IMG/VR virus record: IMGVR_UViG_3300046001_007608
Location: 1-43,173 of that record
Length of the DNA stretch: 43,173 nucleotides
Source of the DNA: a virus
Direction: 5' to 3' (one strand)
The notes under the pieces were generated by a model. The model did not search any database. It was not told the origin of the DNA and saw only the letters and a program-made list of their open reading frames with translations. Positions 35,912-43,173 of this stretch are shown here, in pieces; position 1 is the stretch's first letter, and each line of letters starts with the position of its first letter. Made by a program: the position numbers and the translations under genes.

Positions 35912-37390
35912 ATGGCTTATAAATACACAATCAATAAAGCAATGGTTAATAGAGAAGCCGCAATAACAGAGATTCACACTCAGCTTCTTGCAATGGGTTG
36001 GGATTATGTGGATGGTATATGTGCTGCTGCAACTGGTATTCCTTATACTGATGTTAATGTGACTGACAATACATTCACGAAAGTAGGACATACATTTGTG
36101 AATGGAGATGCTGTTCAGGTTCAAACTACTGGTACTGTTCCTGGCGGATTAGCAATTAATACCCGATACTTTGTTGTGGATGTTTCCGGTAGCACTTTCA
36201 AACTTACAGAATCAGTTTACAATGGTGCTGCTATTGATATAACCAGTCAAGGAACTGGTAATCATACGATTTTTGAAGCTGGTAGGATTTATAAATCTAC
36301 GGGGGAAAATTCAGATAGAATTCCTGAGTATATTTATATGTATACACACATATCAGCCACCATTATTTATTTTAGAGCGCATTACAAATACAGCGCCATA
36401 ACGAAAGTATTCGAAGGATCTTCCGTTAATTATTATTTGGGACAAGTGACAACAAATCAAACAGGATTTTATTTGTGGATTTGGGGAAATAAAAATCATG
36501 TCCTAATAGGGACAAAGGTTGTTAGTACGTATTATGAATCATCTTTTGGGTGGATTAAGGCTTTTTTTGATTTAAAAACTGCATTTACGCAAGCTGCAAC
36601 TTCCGGAGACAGTGCGGTTTTGAATGTAACAAGCACTGTCGGTTTTGAAGTTGGCTATTCTTACCAAATACTTGGAGCAACACTTGAAGGCAGGGATAAT
36701 GTAACTATTTCTGAAATTACAAATAGTACACAAATGAAAGTATCTAATCTTCCTCGGAATTATTCTTCCGGATCTTTGATAGGAAACAATCCATCTGTGT
36801 TTGGTGTAGTTCAGGTAAATGGCTATTTTATCCCCACTTGCAGTTCGGACAATGTAGGTCTTGAAAATAATAATGGATTTATGACCAGTTTTGAGATTGT
36901 AATTCCAAACTCCTGTATTGATCCTGATTATCGATTGAATAAATACATACTTCAACCTTGTATCTTTTCTGCTGATATGAGCCAAAATCAGCAATCCGCA
37001 TCTTCTGGCGGATACTTAGATGAAAATATACTTTCCGCGCCAAGTACCGGAATGGTAATTGAGGATACTTTTGCAGTAGGGAAACTTGATTCGGGAACTT
37101 CTACTGGAACAGGTAATACAACTTCGGTTATGAATGACACTGGTAAATTATGGACGGTGAATGCTTTTGCTAATAAGGTGGTTGTGATTATATTTGGTGC
37201 AGGAGCAGGAATGATCAAAAAGATTGTGTCAAATACTGCAACTGCAATCACAATTTCATCTGATTATTTGTTTGAAGCTATTCCCGATAATACTTCTCAA
37301 TATATTATTTGTGATGAAGGATACAGATACTTTTCGAATGGGACAGGGGTAGGGAATAATCCGTACTTAGCATGTAGAGAGGGTATATGA
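35912..37390 (+). CDS. Long tail fibre protein A
   Basis: A 492-residue fibre. N-terminal helix (MVNREAAITEIHTQLLAMGWDYVDG) attaches to the tail. Then comes a beta module with DNTFTKVGHTFVNGDAVQV and GTVPGGLAINTRYFVVD, a domain around KSTGENSDRIPEYIYMYTH, a SAVLNVTSTVGFEVGYSYQIL module, and the end module DTGKLWTVNAFANKVVVI with SNTATAITI, finishing CREGI. The gene at 40826 is its paralogue along most of this length. AAAGGAG precedes the ATG. It probably helps form the receptor-binding apparatus. It overlaps the following small gene by ATGA. Confidence 0.72.
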   Translation: MAYKYTINKAMVNREAAITEIHTQLLAMGWDYVDGICAAATGIPYTDVNVTDNTFTKVGHTFVNGDAVQVQTTGTVPGGLAINTRYFVVDVSGSTFKLTESVYNGAAIDITSQGTGNHTIFEAGRIYKSTGENSDRIPEYIYMYTHISATIIYFRAHYKYSAITKVFEGSSVNYYLGQVTTNQTGFYLWIWGNKNHVLIGTKVVSTYYESSFGWIKAFFDLKTAFTQAATSGDSAVLNVTSTVGFEVGYSYQILGATLEGRDNVTISEITNSTQMKVSNLPRNYSSGSLIGNNPSVFGVVQVNGYFIPTCSSDNVGLENNNGFMTSFEIVIPNSCIDPDYRLNKYILQPCIFSADMSQNQQSASSGGYLDENILSAPSTGMVIEDTFAVGKLDSGTSTGTGNTTSVMNDTGKLWTVNAFANKVVVIIFGAGAGMIKKIVSNTATAITISSDYLFEAIPDNTSQYIICDEGYRYFSNGTGVGNNPYLACREGI

Positions 37391-37590
37391 CAAATCAAAT
37401 TGCGGTAAATTGGAACGGACTTCCTAATCTCATATCAAAAATGAAATTAGGAACACATGAAAAAACTAAAATTTATAATGAGACAAAAACTGTTACAGGA
37501 CAGACAATGAAATTTGCAATGTCTGATCCTCGTTTAGCTGCTTCATTACCAGCTCACCAAAAGAACAGTCTTTTTATTGTATCAAGGTAG
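37387..37590 (+). CDS. Small hypothetical protein after fibre A
   Basis: A 67-residue protein overlapping the fibre stop by 4 bases. The first 23 residues are copied at the start of the gene at 27762. The rest (ETKTVTGQTMKFAMSDPR onward) is Ser/Lys-rich. A fibre assembly chaperone or capping subunit is possible by position; no family is recognised. Confidence 0.55.
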   Translation: MTNQIAVNWNGLPNLISKMKLGTHEKTKIYNETKTVTGQTMKFAMSDPRLAASLPAHQKNSLFIVSR

Positions 37591-37595
37591 GATAT

Positions 37596-38000
37596 ATGAC
37601 AACAACAATAGGTGGCATCACTCTTGATAGGGATATGATTTTTGAAGATGAGTTTAAACACTCATTAATAAGAGCAGAATCCACCCCAACATTGGGAGGG
37701 GGTATGGTGATTCAAGAATTCCAGGCAATGGAAAAAGGAAGGCTTATTACTTTGATCTCTACTGAATCACAGGGTATGCAGAAGAAGTCCACTGTTCAAT
37801 TATTGAAAGATCTTTCCAATGTAGTCAATGGGACATACCCTCTTGTTATATCCTCAAATGGAAAGACCTTCACAAAGACTGTTCGATTTGTCAATGAAAT
37901 TCAAGGAGGAGCAGTTCAGTTCACTCCTTTTCAGGATAGACAAGGATTGCATTCTGATACCATTTACTACAAAGGAGTTATTTCATTGATGGTTGTTTGA
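37596..38000 (+). CDS. Tail tip-associated protein
   Basis: A 134-residue beta-rich protein. The order of segments (GGITLDRDMIFEDEF, LGGGMVIQE, KGRLITLIS, VQLLKDLSNVVNGTYPL, GKTFTKTVRF, FTPFQDRQGLHSDTIYY) is that of a small tail protein common in phages with Mu-like or lambda-like tips. It is probably a distal tail or adhesin-linked part. Downstream lies a promoter-like site, so this gene closes its operon. Confidence 0.5.
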   Translation: MTTTIGGITLDRDMIFEDEFKHSLIRAESTPTLGGGMVIQEFQAMEKGRLITLISTESQGMQKKSTVQLLKDLSNVVNGTYPLVISSNGKTFTKTVRFVNEIQGGAVQFTPFQDRQGLHSDTIYYKGVISLMVV

Positions 38001-38002
38001 TC

Positions 38003-38030
38003 TTGACAAATACTTCCCATTGTGCAATAT
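38003..38030 (+). promoter_or_regulatory. Possible sigma70-type promoter upstream of second fibre block
   Basis: TTGACA (38003-38008) is a perfect -35. After 17 bases stands AATATG (38026-38031) preceded by TGC (extended -10). The -10 itself is poor (3 of 6). It lies in a 99-base gap and is placed to transcribe the 38100-43155 gene block. Confidence 0.5.
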
Positions 38031-38045
38031 GAAGAGACATTGAAA

Positions 38046-38098
38046 TCAATCTCCTTTAGGAGAAAAAATATTTATATATATTGAATAAAGGAGATTGA
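38046..38098 (+). promoter_or_regulatory. Leader hairpin hiding the ribosome binding site of gene 38100
   Basis: TCAATCTCCTTT (38046-38057) is perfectly complementary over 12 bases to AAAGGAGATTGA (38087-38098), which contains the ribosome binding site AAGGAG and ends one base before ATG 38100. Pairing would block initiation. A competing 5-bp hairpin, TCTCC (38050-38054) with GGAGA (38059-38063), uses part of the same bases and would free the site. The AU-rich loop (38064-38086) could melt with temperature. This looks like a translational switch. Confidence 0.65.
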
Positions 38099-38099
38099 A

Positions 38100-38432
38100 A
38101 TGTCAGGACAAATAGAAAACCTTCTTCGTGTTATGGTTAATGGTGATAAGGAAGCAGTCATCACCGCAGTTGCAGTAACTCCTATTCCTTCTCTTTTTAC
38201 TTCCCAATTGGTTCAGGGCTTTCCAAGAAAAGCAATTTGGGCTTATAACAATTCTCATATAAATTCAGGAGAATGTTATTATGGGTATGTTTCTGGAATT
38301 ACTCCTATTATGTATTCACGTCCTATTCCGGTTGGGGCCGTTGTTGAAATCCCTGTAACTACTAATATCCCTTTGTATTTTCGGAGTGCTTCTGGTGAAC
38401 TTGGGGATATCAGGATTGAGGAGATTGCATAA
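38100..38432 (+). CDS. Small beta-rich virion protein
   Basis: A 110-residue protein opening the second fibre block. Strands RKAIWAYNNSHINSGECYYGYVSG and VGAVVEIPVTTNIPLYFRSASGELGDIRIEEIA form a small beta sandwich as in tail/fibre accessory proteins where a variable GVTP-like loop faces outward. Its ribosome binding site is buried in the leader hairpin at 38046-38098, so it is probably regulated. It overlaps the next start by one base. No named family. Confidence 0.55.
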   Translation: MSGQIENLLRVMVNGDKEAVITAVAVTPIPSLFTSQLVQGFPRKAIWAYNNSHINSGECYYGYVSGITPIMYSRPIPVGAVVEIPVTTNIPLYFRSASGELGDIRIEEIA

Positions 38433-38896
38433 TGCGAAGAACTCAGACAAATTTGAAAACAAAATTCGGAAATCCAAAAATAATGTTTACACCGGAAGGG
38501 GGTATTGCCATTCGGGTAACAAATAAAACTGGAAATCCGAGTATTAAAGGATATTGTGTAACTCCTGTTTCATCACAGGACAAAGCGGTTCAGTTGGTAG
38601 AAATTGGTGTTCCCAATTGTTGCGGAGTTTTTTATGAATCGGGAGTTGCGGATGGATCGGAAGTTTGGGTGGTGGTTTCTGGAATTGCTGATGTGTACTT
38701 TTGGGGTAATACTGTAAGAGGACATTTGGCTCGTACTGGCATAGCTTCAGATACAGGAGAAGTTTCAGGACAAGCTTTGTCGGAAGCTGTTCCCGAATCC
38801 CCGTTTGCAACGGATAAACATTTTTGTGAGATTGGGCATGTTATTGAATCTCGAACGGGTGCTGGACTTGCAAAAATCATTATGCATTTCAACTAA
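38432..38896 (+). CDS. Beta-rich virion protein
   Basis: A 154-residue protein. It has a gpD/decoration-like barrel look: GIAIRVTNKTGNPSIKGYCV, VADGSEVWVVVSGIADVYF, then FCEIGHVIES and a final strand LAKIIMHF. Such domains cap or decorate fibres and capsids. A Cys pair (NCCG) is present in a loop. Function in the tail is inferred from position between two fibre-block proteins. Confidence 0.5.
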   Translation: MRRTQTNLKTKFGNPKIMFTPEGGIAIRVTNKTGNPSIKGYCVTPVSSQDKAVQLVEIGVPNCCGVFYESGVADGSEVWVVVSGIADVYFWGNTVRGHLARTGIASDTGEVSGQALSEAVPESPFATDKHFCEIGHVIESRTGAGLAKIIMHFN

Positions 38897-38905
38897 GGAG
38901 TAATG

Positions 38906-39319
38906 ATGAATTGCGTTCCTTATAATTTTGATATGGAAATTAGAGAAGGTGGTACGTATGATAAGTATCATCGGTGGTCCATTGTAGGAGGTTCCCCTGT
39001 TCCTATAAATGGATTCACCGCTTTATTTACAGGCAGGAAAAAACTCACGGACGATACAATTTTATTAAGTTTTTCTGAATCATCTACTCCTTGGGTAGCT
39101 GATGGAGATTCTGGTATCTATATCCTTGATGATGGGGCTGATCCTGATCTTGTTGGTAAATACCAAATTTACATCAAAGACAATGATACCTTAGGATTGT
39201 GTGTGAATCATAAGGATATTGTGGGCGTATACAACATGCTTCTCTATAACGCTTTAGGAGAAGCAGTGGTGTGCCAATATGGAGTGCTGACAATAAAAGC
39301 TTCTACGGTGAGAATATGA
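38906..39319 (+). CDS. Fibre-associated beta-sandwich protein
   Basis: A 137-residue protein. ATG 38906 is preferred over the adjacent ATG 38903 because AAGGAG (38895-38900) is 5 bases from it. The domain reads FDMEIREGGTYDKYHRWSI, PINGFTALFTGRKKL, GIYILDD, GKYQIYIKDNDTLGL, YNMLLYN, CQYGVLTIKAS. This is the frequent phage beta-sandwich found just before fibre genes (DITLRQGxxF … DLTGYxA … YDL … G.V). It may link fibres to the tail tip. Confidence 0.58.
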   Translation: MNCVPYNFDMEIREGGTYDKYHRWSIVGGSPVPINGFTALFTGRKKLTDDTILLSFSESSTPWVADGDSGIYILDDGADPDLVGKYQIYIKDNDTLGLCVNHKDIVGVYNMLLYNALGEAVVCQYGVLTIKASTVRI

Positions 39320-39813
39320 CCGATTATGCTTTTGAATCTCAAGACAATGGGACTGTTATTGTTTCAGATAATCCTGTTGTAGTATTTGAAACAGTGCAGG
39401 AAGTAGTTCATCAATTTGAAACTTCTCCTCCAAAAGGGGATAAAGGTGATCCTGGTGTTACTGCTGGACAGATTTTAGAGTACCCCGTAGCTTACCCAAT
39501 GAGTGGTCATCGAATGGTGTTCATAAATGAAAATGAAGAGGCAGAGTATGTATCAAGCGCAAATCCTTTTCACGCAAATAAGGTTATTGGTATGACAACG
39601 GGGGCTGTTATTTCCGGCTTGATAGGAATTCAAAGGGGCGGAGAATTAACTGAGCCTTCCTGGAATTGGACTTTGGATATTCCTATTTGGATAGGAATAG
39701 ATGGGCTACTTACTCAAGTTCAGCCAGTATTAGGATTCAGTTTAATTATAGGATTCCCTATTACCCAAACAAAAATATTTATCAGTATTCGTGAACCGAT
39801 TTTTTTAATATAA
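39316..39813 (+). CDS. Collagen-like fibre protein
   Basis: A 165-residue protein starting at ATG 39316 (overlapping TGA) rather than the longer frame from 39271. Residues 35-45 hold a short collagen-like tract GDKGDPGV, the usual trimeric link in phage fibres. The remainder has SGHRMVFINENEEAEYVS, then GELTEPSWNWTLDIPIWIGIDG and LTQVQP, a typical fibre tail domain with repeated W-x-W, ending VSIREPIFL-like. It should trimerise. Confidence 0.68.
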   Translation: MTDYAFESQDNGTVIVSDNPVVVFETVQEVVHQFETSPPKGDKGDPGVTAGQILEYPVAYPMSGHRMVFINENEEAEYVSSANPFHANKVIGMTTGAVISGLIGIQRGGELTEPSWNWTLDIPIWIGIDGLLTQVQPVLGFSLIIGFPITQTKIFISIREPIFLI

Positions 39814-39823
39814 GGAGTAACAA

Positions 39824-40417
39824 ATGGCCGCGCATAAATTTTTGAAGAACAATGCTGGTGTTATGACTGAGGAAGCTGCTGTTGCTACATCTGCTGGTGC
39901 AGGAGATGAAGGCAAACTACCGGCTTTGAACGGAAGTGGTGTCCTTGATGCATCGATTGTAAATTCAAAGACCACATCAGTCGGTGCCGGTGATTCGGGG
40001 AAGTTACCGGCATTAGGAGTATCTGGACAGTTGGATTTGTCCTTTATGCCAACAGGGATTGGTGCTGATACTGCTGCTATTACTGCTTCTGAGGCTTTGG
40101 CAGCAGGGGATTTGGTAAATGTCTATGATTCTACCGGAGCCAAATGCAGGAAGGCCGATGCTTCTACTGCTGGAAAGGAAGCACATGGATTTGTCCTTGC
40201 GGTTGTGGAAAATGGAGCAAGTGCTACGGTGTATTTTGAAGGATCTAATACACAGGTAACAGGATTGACTCCTGGGAAGCAATATCTTTCCACAACTCCT
40301 GGTCTTTGTTCTGCAACGGCTCCAACCGGAAGTGGAAATGTGGTGCAGAGAGTGGGGGTTGTGGTTAGTGCGACTGTCCTGAACTTTCAATATCTTGACC
40401 CCATTGTATTGGCGTAA
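39824..40417 (+). CDS. Decoration-type fibre protein with duplicated N-terminal repeat
   Basis: A 197-residue protein. N-terminal repeats SAGAGDEGKLPALNGSGVLD and SVGAGDSGKLPALGVSGQLD (residues 22-72) are tandem copies. The C-terminal domain is a decoration/fibre unit (SEALAAGDLVNVYD, GFVLAVVENGASATVYFEG, PGKQYLSTTPG, RVGVVVSATVLNF). Such units decorate fibres and bind receptors. It is preceded by TAAGGAG. Confidence 0.65.
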   Translation: MAAHKFLKNNAGVMTEEAAVATSAGAGDEGKLPALNGSGVLDASIVNSKTTSVGAGDSGKLPALGVSGQLDLSFMPTGIGADTAAITASEALAAGDLVNVYDSTGAKCRKADASTAGKEAHGFVLAVVENGASATVYFEGSNTQVTGLTPGKQYLSTTPGLCSATAPTGSGNVVQRVGVVVSATVLNFQYLDPIVLA

Positions 40418-40420
40418 AAT

Positions 40421-40804
40421 ATGGAAACAAAAAGACCACTATGTGTTTATGCAGGGGAAACAAAGGAATTAACCGAAGGAGATAGTATCACTGGTGTTGA
40501 TTCTGAATATCAACCTACTTACGCAGTCGATTTAACTATTGATTTTAGTTTGGGATCTGGTCAATCCGTTCTTCTTACAGGAAACGTATCCCTCACCCTC
40601 ACTAATATGATAAATGGACATCCTTATAGGCTTATCATGATACAGGATAGTTCTGGTAATAGGACAGCATCATTTGTAACCACTGTAAAATGGCCTAATG
40701 CCACAGCTCCTACGTTAACAACATCCGGGGATAAAGTCGATATTTTCACGTTCATAAAGTCCAGGGATGTTATTTATGGGGACTTGGCTAAAACATTTTA
40801 TTAA
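40421..40804 (+). CDS. Small fibre-associated protein
   Basis: A 127-residue beta-rich protein with TIDFSLGSGQSVLLTGNV, LTNMINGHPYRLIMIQDSSG and VKWPNATAPTLTTSGDKVDIFTFIKS. This is the common phage fibre unit with a buried WPxGTxPxxT-like loop (here WPNATAPTLT) seen in tail-fibre and capsid-fibre proteins. It sits three bases after the previous stop with a weak ribosome binding site, so it may rely on coupling. Confidence 0.6.
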   Translation: METKRPLCVYAGETKELTEGDSITGVDSEYQPTYAVDLTIDFSLGSGQSVLLTGNVSLTLTNMINGHPYRLIMIQDSSGNRTASFVTTVKWPNATAPTLTTSGDKVDIFTFIKSRDVIYGDLAKTFY

Positions 40805-40825
40805 GCAACTTTTATAAGGTAAATC

Positions 40826-42772
40826 ATGGCTGTTTATAGACATCACCTATATAGCATTTTACCATTAATGACAGCTAATAATGCACCAAGTCCAATAGTT
40901 ATTAGTGATTCTACTTCATTATCTACTGCATATTATGCATGTAATAGAGGAGAAGGAGATGCAGGATGGTACGCATCTGGAACTACCGGGTACTGGCAAG
41001 TTTATCTTGGCACGACAGGCAGAATTGTAATTTCCTACACCCTTGTATATAATGTTCAATATGGCACATATCCAACTGATTGGACTTTTTTAGGTAGTAA
41101 TGATGGCACAAACTGGACCACATTAGACACGATCACAGGACAGGTTTTTGGTGGGAACGAAATGAAGACTTATTCAATTTCAAACTCAACATCCTATACT
41201 TATTATAAGATAAACGTTACAGGAAGTGGTAACGCAAGTTGGGTTGGATTTGGTGAAATAGAGTTGATAGAATCCAGTCCTGCGGAATTTACAGAAACCA
41301 CTACCAATGCGTATAAGACAGTTGTTGCAAAAAGTTTGGCAACAAGAACACTAGTTCTTGGAGAGATTTTTACTCAAATGGAAGCAATGGGATGGACTCC
41401 CATTGATGGAAAATTTACCCCTATCACATTTTCCTATACGGCTGTAAGTATAGCTGCGGATACGTTTACTTACAATAGTCATGGTCTGGTAGACTGGATG
41501 CCTATACAGATTACATCAACAGGAACGGCTCCTGGGGGAACGGCAAAGCTTGCATTGTACTATATCACTCAAGCCACAACAAATACTTTTAAACTTACAG
41601 CAACAGTCGGCGGATCTCCAATAAATATCTCATCACAAGGAACAGGAAATCATACCATTGCCAATGCTTATCGAATTTACAAGTCAAATGGTGTCAATGC
41701 TGATAAGATATATGAGCGTGTTAAAATATCATATTGGGAGTCTATAACAGTAATTAAGTTCTCAGTTTGGTATAAGTACGATTTTGTTTTTAAAACTGAT
41801 GAAGCTGGCTATGCAACAACTTTTGATTTAACTGTGTCAAATACAGCAAATTATCTTTGGATTCATGGGAATAAGGATTTAGTTCACATAACACTGAAGA
41901 TAAGCACTACATATTATAGGCTTATGTTCGGACACATGAAAACATTCACACCATTATCAACAAATTTAACACAGGCAGTTTCAGCAGGAAGTGGGGTAAC
42001 TTTAAATGTCGCCAGTACAGCCGGATTTGAAGTTGGATATTCATATTCTCTTTTAGGAGCGACAATGGAAGGGATAGAAAGAGTCACGGTCGCTTCAATT
42101 ATTAATTCAACATCTTTAACCGTTACCACCCTTGTCAATAGTTTTTCTTCTGGCTCACGGTTTGCCATACTCCCTTCAACTTTTGGAATCTGGTCCAATG
42201 GTTATTACTATTTTAATCCTACGATTCCCATAGGGGGGAGTTCATCGACTCCTCTTGCCAATAACGCAAGTTATTCGAGTCATGGCTACATGATCCCTCA
42301 GGGATCTATTGACCCCGATTATGCTTCAAATAAATATATGCTTCAACCACTTTTATTTCATTCGGCATCCGATATGTCCCAGGCTAATTTTTATGCTGGA
42401 TACTACATGGACGAGTATTTCTTAGTTCCTCCATATACAGGTTTGGTTATTGAGGATACCTTCGCAATAAATAGATTGGATTCTGGAACATCCTCAGGAT
42501 CAAATTCAGCATCAATATTGAATGACACAAGCAAGTCCTGGACAACCAACGCTTTTGCAGGGAAAGTAGTTATCATCACGTCCAGTACAGGAATAGGGCA
42601 GATAAAAAAGATTGCTTCAAATACTGCCACAGCTTTAACCTTAGAGACAGGCTGGACATTCACAACAGTTCCAATTAATACTTCGAACTATACCATTTGT
42701 GACGAAGCGTACAGGTTTATAGCTGATGCGGTTAATCTTTCACTGCCTATTGCTCTTAGAGAAGGTATTTAA
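40826..42772 (+). CDS. Long tail fibre protein B with discoidin-like domain
   Basis: A 648-residue paralogue of fibre A with an added N-terminal domain. Residues 12-150 fit the discoidin/F5-8 type C fold: SPIVISDSTSLSTAYYACN, GTTGYWQVYLGTTGRIVI, PTDWTFLGSNDGTNWTTLD, TYYKINVTGSG and a WVGFGEIELIE ending. From about residue 155 on it matches fibre A: EIFTQMEAMGWTPIDGKF, TAPGGTAKLALYYITQ, SNGVNADKIYERV, VASTAGFEVGYSY, DTSKSWTTNAFAGKVVII, ending ALREGI. Discoidin domains bind sugars. It is probably an alternative or complementary receptor-binding fibre. Confidence 0.75.
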   Translation: MAVYRHHLYSILPLMTANNAPSPIVISDSTSLSTAYYACNRGEGDAGWYASGTTGYWQVYLGTTGRIVISYTLVYNVQYGTYPTDWTFLGSNDGTNWTTLDTITGQVFGGNEMKTYSISNSTSYTYYKINVTGSGNASWVGFGEIELIESSPAEFTETTTNAYKTVVAKSLATRTLVLGEIFTQMEAMGWTPIDGKFTPITFSYTAVSIAADTFTYNSHGLVDWMPIQITSTGTAPGGTAKLALYYITQATTNTFKLTATVGGSPINISSQGTGNHTIANAYRIYKSNGVNADKIYERVKISYWESITVIKFSVWYKYDFVFKTDEAGYATTFDLTVSNTANYLWIHGNKDLVHITLKISTTYYRLMFGHMKTFTPLSTNLTQAVSAGSGVTLNVASTAGFEVGYSYSLLGATMEGIERVTVASIINSTSLTVTTLVNSFSSGSRFAILPSTFGIWSNGYYYFNPTIPIGGSSSTPLANNASYSSHGYMIPQGSIDPDYASNKYMLQPLLFHSASDMSQANFYAGYYMDEYFLVPPYTGLVIEDTFAINRLDSGTSSGSNSASILNDTSKSWTTNAFAGKVVIITSSTGIGQIKKIASNTATALTLETGWTFTTVPINTSNYTICDEAYRFIADAVNLSLPIALREGI

Positions 42773-42774
42773 TA

Positions 42775-43155
42775 ATGGCGATTATAAATTATAACGCATC
42801 AAGGCTTAATTTTTCCATCTTTCTTAACAGTGTAAGGTGGGCAGAAAGAGTTTGTTCGGTAGAGGCAACTCCTACTATACGCGATGCGTTAAAATTTAGT
42901 TTTACGATTCAGAATTGCCCTTATCATTTCAATCCTAATTTTGTTTGTCCATTAGGAATATTTCAACCTTTTGCATTTATGAACACAGAAAGTTCAAATT
43001 GTAAAGTAGGATTAACAGCCTCAACAAAAAACTATCCTGCTCGCATAATGAGATTTAATCAGTCAAATTGTAGGGATTGGTATAATCCTGGATTTGTTTG
43101 TCCATTATCCGTTTCTTCAACACCAAGAACCAATTTATTTTTTTTGAATGGATGA
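42775..43155 (+). CDS. Terminal fibre-block protein with internal repeat
   Basis: A 126-residue protein two bases after the second fibre. Its two halves share a motif: NCPYHFNPNFVCPL and NCRDWYNPGFVCPL, each with two Cys, and a Phe-rich strand. This tandem repeat suggests a two-domain beta protein with disulfide or metal-bound sites. It follows fibre B as the small 37387 gene follows fibre A, but the sequences are not alike. Function unknown; the window ends 18 bases after it. Confidence 0.55.
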   Translation: MAIINYNASRLNFSIFLNSVRWAERVCSVEATPTIRDALKFSFTIQNCPYHFNPNFVCPLGIFQPFAFMNTESSNCKVGLTASTKNYPARIMRFNQSNCRDWYNPGFVCPLSVSSTPRTNLFFLNG

Positions 43156-43173
43156 TTTGTGGAAAATTTATTT

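Noticed and set aside
1-43173. CRISPR arrays, insertion sequences, integrase or attachment sites
   Set aside because: No regular short direct repeats with spacers, no transposase or integrase motif, and no tRNA-like attachment site were seen.

Overview
The window is one continuous, single-strand late (virion) region of a tailed bacteriophage or prophage. All genes that can be supported lie on the + strand, tightly packed, often with ATGA or TAATG overlaps and with AGGAG-type ribosome binding sites. Gene order is the siphovirus order: large terminase, portal, protease/scaffold, decoration protein, major capsid protein, connector and neck proteins, tail tube, frameshifted tail chaperone, tape measure, tail tip, fibres. 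No contractile sheath gene is visible and the tape measure is very long (about 2460 residues), so a long flexible non-contractile tail is the likely form. The host cannot be named. The lambda gpE-like capsid, Mu Com-like zinc ribbon and heptosyltransferase-like (GT9) domain lean toward a Gram-negative host, but this is inference.

Layout. 1-2278: end of an unknown gene, a small membrane protein, large terminase. 2279-2933: a 655-base gene-free stretch that opens with an excellent sigma70-type promoter and folds into many stable hairpins. It is best read as a large structured non-coding RNA of about 550 nt and is the most unusual element here. 2934-9211: portal, protease with a nested scaffold, decoration protein, major capsid protein, small FluMu-like protein, connector, head-closure-like protein. 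9242-14380: a cassette of glycosyltransferases, a methyltransferase, a cobalamin-type radical SAM protein and two small proteins, inserted between head and neck genes. 14373-17337: tail completion, tail terminator, zinc ribbon, tail tube, tail chaperone with a -1 frameshift. 17348-24736: tape measure. 24748-38000: tail tip and adhesin proteins with InlB-like repeats, laminin-G-like and CAP domains, a hub, and a first long fibre. 38001-38099: a promoter-like site followed by a leader in which a 12-bp inverted repeat buries the next ribosome binding site. 38100-43155: small beta-rich virion proteins, collagen-like and decoration-type fibre parts, a second long fibre paralogous to the first with a discoidin-like domain, and a final cysteine-containing protein.

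How it works together. Terminase packages DNA through the portal into a protease- and scaffold-built gpE-like shell. Neck proteins close the head and join it to a tube whose length is set by the tape measure. The tip and fibre genes show module shuffling: the same beta modules recur in fibres, and one also sits inside the capsid and decoration proteins. The sugar/methyl/radical SAM cassette probably modifies virion or cell-surface glycans. Regulation seen in the sequence consists of three sigma70-like promoters (2286, 4617, 38003), one intrinsic-terminator-like hairpin (16531), two inverted repeats that cover ribosome binding sites (15863, 38046), a nested start (5322) and a slippery heptamer (17032).
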